DNA of 64,000 nt, taken from contig OZ219799.1 in the NCBI GenBank assembly GCA_964291275.2, positions 2,108,001-2,172,000 of the forward strand, given 5' to 3'. A program made the position numbers and the translations under genes. The stretch is from Bin80 sp964291275. Its GTDB lineage: Bacteria; Bacteroidota; Rhodothermia; Rhodothermales; Bin80. This document shows positions 44,407 through 53,566 of the stretch, in pieces. The notes beneath the pieces are model-generated. The model made no database searches and was not told the origin of the DNA. It saw nothing but the letters and a program-made list of their open reading frames with translations. Every line of letters begins with the position of its first letter. The first letter of the stretch is position 1.

Positions 44407-45716
44407 CTACCATGCAGCCGTTCGGAATTGAATAAAGGTGAACCATGAAGAAACTCCCAGTGCACGAACAATCCCGAATCCCGACGAGCACGCTCTATTA
44501 ACCACGTAAACGCCCGAAGCCACCGACCACGGAAACGTTTATATTTCCGCATTAGCCACCGTGTTAGGTGACGGTCAATGCCTTCCAATGGCCGCCTTAA
44601 TGCTGATTTAAAGAACGCACCGTAATAATCAATCCATCCACGTACCGTGGCATTGATCTTGCCCGCTATGTACGTAATCGGGTGTGGACTCATTCGAGCC
44701 AACCTCCAACCATGGATCGTCTCTTGTACGGCCTTCATCGCCTTCCGACTTATCGCCGGATTGAACCCAAGAAAATTCCTCCCCCTCCGACTCCGTGTCT
44801 TCCGCGGTCGAAACGTATACCCCAGAAAATCGAACGAAGTGTTTGGAAATGAACCCCGAAAGTATGCCTGCTTGCAGTATACAATCTTGGTTTTCACTGG
44901 GTGCAAGGTTAAGTTGCAAGCCTTAAAGCGTTCCCTCAGCACCTTCCAGAGGTAGCGCGCTTGCTTCTTTGTCGTGCAATGGCATACGATGTCGTCTGCA
45001 TACCGCTCAAATGGAATGTGCGAATACCTCCGTTCCATCCATTTATCAAACGCGTAATGCAGAAACAGATTGGCCAGCAGCGGACTGATTACCCCGCCCT
45101 GCGGGGTCCCAACATCCCGAGCCTCTTCCGTCCCGTCTGGATGAATCACCGGTGCCGTCAGCCAACGCTCTATATATAAGAGCACCCACTTCTGATCCGT
45201 GTGTAGCCGGACCGCTTTCATCAACAGAGCATGGTCTATCGTATCAAAATAAGATTTGATATCCATGTCCAGTACCCAGGCCCGCTTCCAGCATCGCGTT
45301 CGCGTCTGCCGGAGTGCGTCATGGGCCGATTTGTTCGGTCGGTATCCATAGGAATCGGGATGGAACTCTCGTTCCAGTTCCGGCTCCAAAACCTGCTTCA
45401 CCACCATCTGTGCCACCCGATCCGCAACGGTTGGGATTCCCAAGGGCCGGACGCCTCCGTCCGACTTCGGAATATTTACCCGTCGCACCGGCTGTGGATG
45501 ATAACTGCCCGATGCCATTCGATTCCAGAGCTTGTAGAGATTATCCGCAAGCTTGGCCTCGAAATCTGCGATGGACTGCGCATCGATCCCCGCCCCGCCT
45601 TGGTTCGCCTTTACACGCTTCCACGCCTCCCAAACTTGTCGCTTGGTCACTGGAAACGGCTTTGCGTTTTGCGTTGAAGTCCTCCCTTTCGGTTGCTTCC
45701 TCGCGTCCTGCTGCAT
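44391..45716 (-). CDS. ltrA: Group II intron reverse transcriptase/maturase
   Basis: 441-aa intron-encoded protein. The reverse transcriptase motifs are intact: RPLGIPTVADRVAQ, DSYGYRPNKSAHDAL, LDMDIKSYFDTIDH, GTPQGGVISPLLANLFLHY and the catalytic RYADDIVCH. A maturase X domain follows (YYGAFFKSALRRPLEGIDRH; LMRKYKRFRG). No HNH endonuclease domain is seen. The start ATG at 45716 lies about 275 bp downstream of the IS insertion point in domain I. The protein could still act in trans on other introns even if its own RNA no longer splices. Confidence 0.95.
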   Translation of the reverse strand: MQQDARKQPKGRTSTQNAKPFPVTKRQVWEAWKRVKANQGGAGIDAQSIADFEAKLADNLYKLWNRMASGSYHPQPVRRVNIPKSDGGVRPLGIPTVADRVAQMVVKQVLEPELEREFHPDSYGYRPNKSAHDALRQTRTRCWKRAWVLDMDIKSYFDTIDHALLMKAVRLHTDQKWVLLYIERWLTAPVIHPDGTEEARDVGTPQGGVISPLLANLFLHYAFDKWMERRYSHIPFERYADDIVCHCTTKKQARYLWKVLRERFKACNLTLHPVKTKIVYCKQAYFRGSFPNTSFDFLGYTFRPRKTRSRRGRNFLGFNPAISRKAMKAVQETIHGWRLARMSPHPITYIAGKINATVRGWIDYYGAFFKSALRRPLEGIDRHLTRWLMRKYKRFRGRWLRAFTWLIERARRDSGLFVHWEFLHGSPLFNSERLHGRSRVS

Positions 45717-45989
45717 GGTTCACCCCCTTCGCTCCTCTCCCGTTACAGGAGTCTCATCACTACTACGAGGTGATCCGCCCGTGTGGAGTGCCTTGGTACT
45801 CAATGGCTTACAGGTACTGCCTGCTTGCCACGCTCCCTTCTCATCACTCCGACACGTTCCCACGTTCCGTATAAGGGCCCAAGTCGCATTCTCGCCACGT
45901 TTATGCCGGAGGCCGGTTGGCCAGTAAGCAGGTCCCCGCCAACCTCGTCCCGGGATCAGGAGAATACCCCGGTTTTGACCATCTTCTAA

Positions 45990-48124
45990 CTGAACTTCCC
46001 CCTATTTTGATTTTTTCGAAGGCACGATTTTCTCCACAAATTTGAGGCTTTTTTTGAAAAATTACTGACCGCCAGGGACGGCGGTCTGGGGAGTCCAGTT
46101 TGGTGAACCGAGGACTACAGCAGTTTGATATTCAGCAGTTTGAATGCCTGCTTTTGGGTGGGACTGATCTCCTTGACCATGACGACTTCGGGGGATGCAT
46201 CCGTCTTGATTTTCGGAATGACAACGAGGCGGCATGCCTTTGAAAGTTCTTCCATCAGCTCCGCAAAGCTCCAAACCTTTTCGCCCGTCTCAGTTTGCTT
46301 GGTTTGGGCTTTCTTTTTCGCCGATTCCGAGGGTTTGGCGGGTTCGACAACTTCTCCGCGCTGCACTCGTTTTGCTTCCAGATCATCCTCTGCAAACAAC
46401 ATCGGAGCCAACTTACGACGCAGATGATATTCTACGTAGTAGGCCAGCATGCACAAAAAGACATGTGCAACGACCCGGTCTTTGGTGCGATGGTGAATCG
46501 GACGGATCTGCAACGACATGGATTTCATCGTACGGAAGGCCATCTCCACCGTGGAAAGACGTTTATAATTTGTGACCAACTCGGCGGCGTTCGGCCCCGA
46601 TTTCAGACTGGAACGGATGGCATACAGGCCGTCGAGTCGTTCCTCCTTCTGAATCACCTCTTCATTGCGAGTATATGAAAAGTGTCCTTCCCGGATCACG
46701 AGTTGAAAGTATTTTTTCTTGTGCTTCTTTTTCCCGAATACCTTTCCGACCCGCACGCCAATTTTCCCTGCATCTTTGAGTCGCCCGTTTTGGATCGCCT
46801 CGATGATCTTGTCAAGTTTCTCCTCCGCCTTCACGAGCAGGTCTTCCCGCGTTTTCTTACTCTTTTCGGCCTGTAAGGAGTTTCTGCACAGGACCAGCCG
46901 GTCATTTGGATACAGGTCACAACAGACCTCTACCAAGTTCTGTTCATCAAATAGACTCATCTGATAGCCCTCTTGCTCGACCACCTCACGAATCTCGCAC
47001 TTTTGCATCGCCGTGATCCAGTCCAGACCTACGGGCAGAATCTCCTCCTGAATCTGCTTCTGCTTCAGAATTCCACGGTCTCCGACCAACACCACATGCT
47101 TGAGTTCAAATGTGTTCTGAATTTTTTCCACTTGGGCGCGCAGTGTACGGGTGTCGGCGGTATTGCCGCGAAACACCTCGACCGACACCGGACAGCCCTC
47201 CTGATCGGTCATCAGTCCATAGACAATCTGCTTCTTGCCCAGCTTCTTGTCCCGGTTGTAGCCATAGGCCGCCCATTCATTTTTCTCGCCTTCCACATAG
47301 CTACTGGTCACATCGTAGAGCACCAGACTCCCCTCCTTGAGGTGTCGTTTTGCCAAACGACACTCAATGTCTGTCTTGCGTTTGAGCAGTTCATCCATCG
47401 CATCATAGAGATCATCTTCATCCACGCGTTTGAGTCCAAGCTCTTCATTGAGCGTGGTGGATGCGTGTTTTACATCCAGCATGGCACTGGTCGAGAGCTT
47501 GCTTGCCGACTTGATCACGCGTGCGGCAATCATGCCGAGGATCAGTCGGCGGAAGCGGGAATTCTTCGGAGCAATCAGTTCCGGCAGTCTGAGTTGTCTC
47601 ATGATGCCCAGGACCGCGGCGACATGTCCGTGGTTCTTGCTGCTTTGCACGTCGAAGGCCTCCTCGAACGAGCGGACGGCGGTGCCGCCTTTGAGGAGAA
47701 CCCGGATTCCATCAATGAACACCTGGGGAAGTTTGGTGATATTGGCGATGGTGATTTTTTGGATTTTTCCATTGACGCGTCTGGACTCACGGATGAGCCA
47801 AGTGGGATTGGAATTCCGGTTGGGGATTCGCGCTACATACATGGGTACAATATCATGGGTATGTTTCCTATAATATACGAAAAATATGGGAATATATCCG
47901 TAAATCGGCCATAAAACCGAAAACATTCAAAATAATGACATGGGTACACCTGTTTAAAACCCAATCACCAAAAAACACGCCGAAAACAGAGAAATACACC
48001 ACAAAAAGCCCGAAAAAGAGTCGAAATGAGAAGAAAAGTTCAACGATAAGGCCCAAATATTCGGCCCTACGTCCCAAAATCAGAACAAAAAGAGAAAAAC
48101 CTTAGGATAAGGGGGGAAGTTCAG
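45990..48124 (-). mobile_element. IS1634-type insertion sequence, complete
   Basis: 2135 bp. The terminal inverted repeats are CTGAACTTCCCCC at 45990 and its near-complement GGGGGGAAGTTCAG ending at 48124. They are flanked by the 6-bp direct repeat TTCTAA at 45984-45989 and 48125-48130. It encodes one intact transposase. It sits inside domain I of the group II intron, in the same orientation as the intron. Confidence 0.92.
46115..47842 (-). CDS. IS1634-family transposase
   Basis: 575 aa from ATG 47842 (MYVARIPNRNSNPTWLIRES). The typical layout is present: an early RFRRLILGMIAARVI region, the first Asp in VLYDVTSSYVEGEKN, the long insertion with HVVLVGDRGILKQKQIQ, and the C-terminal ELVTNYKRLSTVEMAFRTMK with the catalytic Glu, followed by VAHVFLCMLAYYVEYHLRR. 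An upstream ATG at 47926 would add 28 residues without homology. The frame is intact. Confidence 0.92.
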   Translation of the reverse strand: MYVARIPNRNSNPTWLIRESRRVNGKIQKITIANITKLPQVFIDGIRVLLKGGTAVRSFEEAFDVQSSKNHGHVAAVLGIMRQLRLPELIAPKNSRFRRLILGMIAARVIKSASKLSTSAMLDVKHASTTLNEELGLKRVDEDDLYDAMDELLKRKTDIECRLAKRHLKEGSLVLYDVTSSYVEGEKNEWAAYGYNRDKKLGKKQIVYGLMTDQEGCPVSVEVFRGNTADTRTLRAQVEKIQNTFELKHVVLVGDRGILKQKQIQEEILPVGLDWITAMQKCEIREVVEQEGYQMSLFDEQNLVEVCCDLYPNDRLVLCRNSLQAEKSKKTREDLLVKAEEKLDKIIEAIQNGRLKDAGKIGVRVGKVFGKKKHKKKYFQLVIREGHFSYTRNEEVIQKEERLDGLYAIRSSLKSGPNAAELVTNYKRLSTVEMAFRTMKSMSLQIRPIHHRTKDRVVAHVFLCMLAYYVEYHLRRKLAPMLFAEDDLEAKRVQRGEVVEPAKPSESAKKKAQTKQTETGEKVWSFAELMEELSKACRLVVIPKIKTDASPEVVMVKEISPTQKQAFKLLNIKLL

Positions 48125-48611
48125 TTCTAAGGACTTTCGACACGTCATCCGTGATTCACTTGCGTTCGACTCTACGACTCTCACCTGACAGGTTCCTACA
48201 CCTGCCTTTTCCCAGCACGCTCACCACCACACCTCTTTAGTGCAGCAGCTGTGGGCGGTTTGCAACCTCCGCCTGCACGGCGATTGCGGGGGGCCGTCCC
48301 CCATCCCTTATACAGTTCGTACATTTCGGCTATGTCATTGACTCACCTCCGTGTACTTCGTGGCACACCCTCCCATTCCCCAAACTGAGGGGGAAATATG
48401 AGCCACAATGCACTCAATCACACCTGATGCATATACACGGGAGTTATATACATCTTGCCGGACCAATGCTTGGATACTGCAGGGAGCCCTTAGTGCAAAC
48501 ACTGGGGCTCAGGCGCCTGTTTAGTCAGTTGGTAACCAGCCCGTGTTCATTCATTTCTCTGGCGCAAATTCTTCATATCAAGGTAAGGTTCGGGCTAAAT
48601 ACATTGCAGAA

Positions 48612-49607
48612 ATGAGTAGCAGAAAATTTCGCTGGGGAATACTGTCGAGCGCCCGCATCGCCCGACAAAAGGTCATTCCTGCGATTCAAAAGAGTCAATG
48701 TGGTGTTGTGACAGCCATTGCCTCCAGAGATGTTGATGTGGCACATCAGGTAGCTCAAATACGTCAGATTCCTGTAGTCTGCCCTTCGTACGAGGATCTG
48801 ATTAATCTGCCAGGGATCGATGCCGTCTACATCCCACTACCCAACCATCTGCATGTCGAATGGGCCTCCCAGGCCATAAAAGCAGGAAAACATGTACTCT
48901 GCGAAAAGCCCCTGGGGATGAATGAGGTGGATGTAAAACAACTCCAGAGTATCTCCAGACAGTACCCAAAGCACCTGATCTCGGAGGCCTTCATGTATCG
49001 ATACCATCCTCAGTGGAGACATACACGTCAACTCATTCGCTCCAAAAGTATCGGTGAGCTTCAGAGTATCCATGTGCATTTTTCCTATGACAACAAAGAT
49101 CCGGGCAATATTCGGAATAAATTGGAGTTTGGGGGAGGTGCCTTAATGGATATTGGCTGTTACGGGATTTCTGTTGCACGCTGGTTGTTTGAATGTGAAC
49201 CACGGCGGGTTTGTGCACGCATGGTACGGCATCCCGAATTCGGAACAGACGCCTTTACTACAATCCTTTTGGATTTCCCACAAGGAAACGCTACCGTCGT
49301 GTGTGCGACACAAATGCAGCGGTACCAGCGTGTTATTCTGGTAGGTAGCCATGGTCAAATAACCTTACACACACCGTTCAACGCACCACCGGACCAAACC
49401 ATACGTGTAGAGTACCAGGATAGCAACGAATACAGTGTCCGTGAGATGGGACCAGCGGATCAGTTTACAGAGCAATGTGATCACTTCGCTGCAGCTGCGA
49501 TTGATGGTGAGTCCCTGCTTACACCCCTTTCTGACTCTGTGTGTAACATGCATGTGATAGATGCATGTTTCCAGAGCGCTCAAACAGATGTCTGGGTGGA
49601 CTGCTGA
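48612..49607 (+). CDS. Gfo/Idh/MocA-family oxidoreductase
   Basis: 331-aa NAD(P)-dependent sugar/inositol dehydrogenase-type enzyme. The Rossmann fold begins RWGILSSARIARQKVIPAI. The conserved EKPLGMNEVDVKQL carries the E-K-P motif, and GGGALMDIGCYGISVARWL lies in the C-terminal alpha/beta domain. Start ATG 48612 is chosen over the open frame from 48543. It belongs with rhaB and DUF1080 in a sugar-use context, but the substrate is not visible. Confidence 0.9.
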   Translation: MSSRKFRWGILSSARIARQKVIPAIQKSQCGVVTAIASRDVDVAHQVAQIRQIPVVCPSYEDLINLPGIDAVYIPLPNHLHVEWASQAIKAGKHVLCEKPLGMNEVDVKQLQSISRQYPKHLISEAFMYRYHPQWRHTRQLIRSKSIGELQSIHVHFSYDNKDPGNIRNKLEFGGGALMDIGCYGISVARWLFECEPRRVCARMVRHPEFGTDAFTTILLDFPQGNATVVCATQMQRYQRVILVGSHGQITLHTPFNAPPDQTIRVEYQDSNEYSVREMGPADQFTEQCDHFAAAAIDGESLLTPLSDSVCNMHVIDACFQSAQTDVWVDC

Positions 49608-49757
49608 AGACGGTAGATGGATAGCTGGCACGATCCGCTCTCCTGAATGTCCTCTGTTCTTGGCTACTTGGCACAGGCACGTTCCTTGCATATGGCTGCT
49701 TGTACATTGTAGGATGTCTGTTTGTACATTATTAACAATCACTATCACACGTCTAAG

Positions 49758-50858
49758 ATGTCAATGAACCGCCGTGACTGGCTCCGCCTCAGTGCTGCTG
49801 GTGCAGCACTGCCATTCATACCGAGTTTTGCAACGCGGAGGAGCAATAACCCGATTCGCCTTCACAGTAACGAGAACCCGTACGCACCGGCACAGTCCGC
49901 ACGCACAGCAATGCGTGAGGCATTCAGCGAAACCAATCTGTACGCGGAACCGGCTACCTATCGAAGCTTGGAATCCATGATTGCGGCTCGAGAGGGGCTG
50001 AGACCTGAGCACGTAGTCCTTGGAGCCGGATCTACCGAAGTACTCCGCATGGCAGCTATGGCTTATGGACTAAGTGGAGGTGAGGTCGTTACGGGTTATC
50101 CGACCTATGAGGGTATGGAGGAATCTGCGAAGTCTATTGAAGCACGTGTGCATCGTGTGCCTCTTAAGACCGACAAGAGCCTTGACCTGTCCACCATGGA
50201 TATGCGAACAACGAAGGATGTAAAGCTGGTCTTTATATGCAACCCCAATAACCCAACGGGTAGTATTTGCGACAAAGAGGAGCTTAATGATTTTTGTATG
50301 GAAGTCTCCAAACGATGCGCAATTCTGGTTGATGAGGCCTATTACGAACTTGTCGACCACCCCAGATACAGCAGCGCAGTGCCCCTTGTAAAGGCGGGGG
50401 CCAATCTCATTGTCTCGAGAACATTCTCGAAAGTGTATGGCTTGGCCGGATTGCGTGTGGGTTACGCACTTGCACGCCCTGACATCGCAGCACGCCTTCG
50501 TACTTATCGTACTCCCATGGCCGTCAATATCATGGGACTGCGGGCAGCGATTGCATCTCTTAATGACGAACGCTTTTTACATTACAGTAAAACACAACTT
50601 GAGACCGGCCGCAATCAAATTACAGCTGCACTTCGCGACTGGGGACATGAAGTCGTTGAGTCACACACAAACTTCGTATTCTTCCACCTTGGCCGAGGAA
50701 TTGAGGGTTTTCAAAGATCAATGGCCTCCCATGGCATCCTGGTTGGACGTCCATTTCCTCCATACCTGGACTGGTGTCGTCTTAGTATCGGAAATGAGGA
50801 GGAGATGACACAATTTTCTGATGTCTTCCCGAAAGTTATGAGTACATCAACACGTTAG
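49758..50858 (+). CDS. Tat-exported HisC-like PLP aminotransferase
   Basis: 366-aa class I/II aminotransferase similar to histidinol-phosphate aminotransferase. MNRRDWLRLSAAGAALPFIP is a twin-arginine signal, so the enzyme probably acts outside the cytoplasm. IRLHSNENPYAP is the family opening, FICNPNNPTGS the substrate loop and SRTFSKVYGLAGLRVGYA carries the PLP lysine. Cytoplasmic HisC lacks such a leader, so a specialised role (for example in modifying an exported metabolite) is more likely than histidine synthesis. Confidence 0.87.
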   Translation: MSMNRRDWLRLSAAGAALPFIPSFATRRSNNPIRLHSNENPYAPAQSARTAMREAFSETNLYAEPATYRSLESMIAAREGLRPEHVVLGAGSTEVLRMAAMAYGLSGGEVVTGYPTYEGMEESAKSIEARVHRVPLKTDKSLDLSTMDMRTTKDVKLVFICNPNNPTGSICDKEELNDFCMEVSKRCAILVDEAYYELVDHPRYSSAVPLVKAGANLIVSRTFSKVYGLAGLRVGYALARPDIAARLRTYRTPMAVNIMGLRAAIASLNDERFLHYSKTQLETGRNQITAALRDWGHEVVESHTNFVFFHLGRGIEGFQRSMASHGILVGRPFPPYLDWCRLSIGNEEEMTQFSDVFPKVMSTSTR

Positions 50859-50876
50859 CAGCGATCACCGGGGAAT

Positions 50877-51626
50877 ATGTTCAGCCGAACCCTGTTTGTA
50901 TCATTAACCCTGCTGTTGCTGAGCACTACCTGGCTGACACAAGCAAGTGGACAGGACTCGGGCTTTCAATTTGCAAGAGTCTGGTACGAAAGCCATCCGG
51001 GGCTGAGAAACAACGCTTGGGCCACAGACTATCCGACTGCAGAATACAACCTGCACGAAGCAATCAGCCGTACAACCGGACTTCAACTGGAGGGCCCGCC
51101 AATAGTGGTCTCACTAACCGACGACCGAATTTTTGAGTATGCTGTACTGTACTTGACCGAACCTGGGTATTGGCGCACCAACGAAGAAGAGGTAGCTAAC
51201 CTGCGCCGTTACCTTGACCGAGGTGGATTTCTCATTATTGACGATTTCCATGACTACGGCCGTGGACATATCGGGCCACAATGGAATAACATGTACGACA
51301 ACATTAAGCGGGTTTATCCAGATCGTGAACCGGTGGAATTAACTGCCGATCATCCAATCTGGCAGATCTACTATGATGTCGACCCAGACGCCGCAATCTC
51401 AACGAAGAATGGTGGTTCTCGGCGATGGGGCGGTATGCGCTTCTCCCCGGAAGATGACATATACTATGCCGTATTTGATGATGCGGGTCGGCCCACGATC
51501 GTTATCTGCTACAACCAGGACATTGGCGACGGATGGGAGTGGCCCGGCGGCCGTAACCTGGGATCGGCCTCGACCGTGAGTTTCCAGATGGCTATCAATT
51601 TCATCTTCTATCCACTCACGCATTAG
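50877..51626 (+). CDS. DUF4159-family exported protein
   Basis: 249 aa with signal peptide (FVSLTLLLLSTTWLTQASGQ). DUF4159 core: FQFARVWYESHPG at the start, LTEPGYWRTNEEEVANLRRY, RGGFLIIDDFHD and the final GRNLGSASTVSFQMAINFIF. The family adopts a glutamine-amidotransferase-like fold without the catalytic residues and is common in gliding and marine Bacteroidota-like genomes. It begins 19 bp after the aminotransferase. Its 3' end is repeated twice downstream in the tandem array. Confidence 0.85.
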   Translation: MFSRTLFVSLTLLLLSTTWLTQASGQDSGFQFARVWYESHPGLRNNAWATDYPTAEYNLHEAISRTTGLQLEGPPIVVSLTDDRIFEYAVLYLTEPGYWRTNEEEVANLRRYLDRGGFLIIDDFHDYGRGHIGPQWNNMYDNIKRVYPDREPVELTADHPIWQIYYDVDPDAAISTKNGGSRRWGGMRFSPEDDIYYAVFDDAGRPTIVICYNQDIGDGWEWPGGRNLGSASTVSFQMAINFIFYPLTH

Positions 51627-51816
51627 AACCTGCTCCCAATCAGATTCACGACTCAGAGCAACCCTATTCAATGAGGCATATGGCGTCAGGGAATGAACCC
51701 CGCTGCGTCACACTTTTTTTCGACCATCTTGATTCTTGTGATGGATGCTGACGGGAACATTCCCAAATAAAACATTTTCTAACCGTATCCCGACTGTGGC
51801 ACAACCGGAAAAATAA

Positions 51817-52086
51817 ATGGAGATTGCGATACTGATCTTGGTTTTTATTATCCTACTGGGCGCACTCGCTTGGCATGGTGGACGTGATCTGTGGACGCAG
51901 AGGAGTTCCCCAAAGTCCAAGCTTTATTACGGGATGGCAGCTGCTTTGGGTTTGGTTATGCTTTGCTCCACAGATATGACCACATCTTCCGAAATATCAA
52001 CGGGGCCCTTCCTCGTGATAGCAGTAGTTATCGCGGGTGGAATATCCCGCCGCTACCGGATATACCGACAACAACATTCAATCTGA
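51817..52086 (+). CDS. Small triple-helix membrane protein, copy 1
   Basis: 89 aa with three hydrophobic helices (ILILVFIILLGALAW, ~YGMAAALGLVMLCST, ~FLVIAVVIAGGI) and a short cytosolic tail RRYRIYRQQ. Between helices lies a conserved GGRDLWTQRSSPKSKLYY. No family recognised. First of three paralogues produced by the tandem triplication. Confidence 0.6.
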   Translation: MEIAILILVFIILLGALAWHGGRDLWTQRSSPKSKLYYGMAAALGLVMLCSTDMTTSSEISTGPFLVIAVVIAGGISRRYRIYRQQHSI

Positions 52087-52230
52087 GTCTGCTGTATCTG
52101 GTTACCCTGCCATACCAGTAGGGGCTGCAGATATCATTCGTTCCTATACTCCTTGTAAGCTTCTAGTGCCCGCTGCCTCCCAGTACTCAGGTCAATGGTT
52201 GGGCGAGGGTATTCTTGATCCGGGGTCGGG

Positions 52231-52366
52231 GCCCATGATCGTTATCTGCTACAACCAGGACATTGGCGACAGATGGGAGTGGCCCGGCGGTCGTAACCTG
52301 GGATCTGCCTTGACCGTGAGTTTCCAGATGGCTATCAATTTCATCTTTTATACACCCACACATTAG
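52231..52366 (+). pseudogene. Duplicated 3' fragment of the DUF4159 gene, copy 2
   Basis: Encodes IVICYNQDIGDRWEWPGGRN and SFQMAINFIFYTPTH with the same stop as the parent, but lacks everything upstream. It is a by-product of the tandem duplication. Confidence 0.85.
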
Positions 52367-52543
52367 AACCTGCTCCCAATCAGATTCACGGCTCAGAGCA
52401 ACCCTACTCAGTGAGGCAAATGGCGTCAAGGGGTGAACCCCGCTGCGTCACGCTTTTTCGACCATCTTGATTCTTGTGATAGATGCTGACAGGAACATTC
52501 CCAAATAAAACATATTCCAACCGTAGCACGGCCGAAAAAATAA

Positions 52544-52813
52544 ATGCAACTTGCAATATTGACCTTGGTTTTTGTTATCCTACTGGGCGCACTCGCCTGG
52601 CATGGTGGGCGTGAACTGTGGACGCAAAGGGATTCCCCAAAGTCCAAGCTTTATTACGGCATGGCAGGTACCTTGGGTATGGCTATGCTTGCCACCACAG
52701 AGATGGCCACATCTTCCGAAATACCAACGGGGCTTTGGTTTATGGTCGTAGTATTTATCACGATTGCTATATCCCGCCGCTACCAGATAGACCGACAACA
52801 ATATTCAGTCTGA
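52544..52813 (+). CDS. Small triple-helix membrane protein, copy 2
   Basis: 89-aa paralogue of the product at 51817-52086: MQLAILTLVFVILLGALAWH, then GGRELWTQRDSPKSKLYYG and a third helix near FMVVVFITIAISRRY. The open frame is kept despite many substitutions relative to copy 1, which suggests selection on at least some copies. Confidence 0.6.
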   Translation: MQLAILTLVFVILLGALAWHGGRELWTQRDSPKSKLYYGMAGTLGMAMLATTEMATSSEIPTGLWFMVVVFITIAISRRYQIDRQQYSV

Positions 52814-52954
52814 GTCTGCCGTACCTAGTTACCCTGCCATGCCAGTAGGGCCTGATATCATCGGTTCCTATACTCCTTGTAAGCGTCTAATGCCCGCTGC
52901 CTCCCAGCGCTCAGGTCAATGATCGGGTGAGGATACTCCTGATCCGGGGTCAGG

Positions 52955-53089
52955 GCCCACGATCGTTATCTGCTACAACTAGGACATTGGCGACAGATGG
53001 GAGTGGCCCGGCGGTCGTAACCTGGGATCTGCCTCGACCGGAGTTTCTAGATGGCTATCAATTTCATCTTTTGTACACCCACACATTAG
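52955..53089 (+). pseudogene. Duplicated 3' fragment of the DUF4159 gene, copy 3
   Basis: Same segment as copy 2 but with a stop codon (TAG after CTACAAC) and a small deletion near the CTCGACCGGAG stretch. It has no open frame left. Confidence 0.8.
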
Positions 53090-53264
53090 AACCTGCTCCC
53101 AATCAGATTCACGGCTCAGAGCAACCCTACTCAGTGAGGCAATGGCGTCAAGGGATGACCCCGCTACATCACGCTTTTTCGACCATCTTGATGCTTGTGG
53201 TGGATGGTGACAGGAACCTCCCCAAAGAAAACATATTCCAACCGTAGCACAGCCGGAAAAATAA

Positions 53265-53522
53265 ATGCAGATTGCAGTACTGATCCTGGTTTTTATTACT
53301 CTACTGGGCGCACTCGCGTGGTACGGTGGGCGTGATTTATGGACGCAAAGGCATTCCCCAAAATCCAAGCTCTGTTGGACCATAGCAGCTGTTTTGGGTC
53401 TTATTGCTATAGATCTGGCCACATCTTCCGAAATATCAATAGTCACCCTTATAATAGCTGGAGCTGCGTGGGGTAGTATACTCCACAACTACCGGATAGA
53501 CCGACAACAGAATCCAGCCTGA
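53265..53522 (+). CDS. Small triple-helix membrane protein, copy 3
   Basis: 85-aa paralogue of the products at 51817 and 52544: MQIAVLILVFITLLGALAWY, GGRDLWTQRHSPKSKLC, and a third helix ISIVTLIIAGAAWGSI. It is shortened by four residues and diverges most in the second half. It lies 45 bp from the convergent photolyase gene. Confidence 0.58.
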   Translation: MQIAVLILVFITLLGALAWYGGRDLWTQRHSPKSKLCWTIAAVLGLIAIDLATSSEISIVTLIIAGAAWGSILHNYRIDRQQNPA

Positions 53523-53566
53523 GTCTGCTGTACCTAGTTACCCTGCCATGCCAGTAGGGCCTGATA

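Larger units (their letters stand above)
44338..48368 (-). ncRNA. Group II intron, split by an IS in domain I
   Basis: On the minus strand a GTGYG-type 5' end (GTGTGCCACGAAGTACACGG, starting at 48368) is followed by domain I-like sequence. A 2135-bp IS plus target repeat interrupts it (45984-48124). More domain I-III sequence, the maturase ORF, domain V (44365-44406) and a domain VI hairpin (GCCGGGGGG/CCCCCCGGC) ending in TAC at 44338 follow. Without the IS the intron would be about 1.9 kb, the normal size. Sequence upstream of the 5' end contains CCCCTCAGTTTGGGG, a small hairpin. The exact ends are inferred from motifs. Confidence 0.75.

Noticed and set aside
45890..45910. Possible group II intron 5' end near the maturase gene
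   Set aside because: The motif there is weak. Sequence typical of domain I continues on the far side of the IS, and a GTGYG start is found at 48368, giving the normal intron size.
49758..50858. Aminotransferase assigned as hisC of histidine synthesis
   Set aside because: The Tat signal and the lack of any his genes nearby argue against the biosynthetic enzyme.
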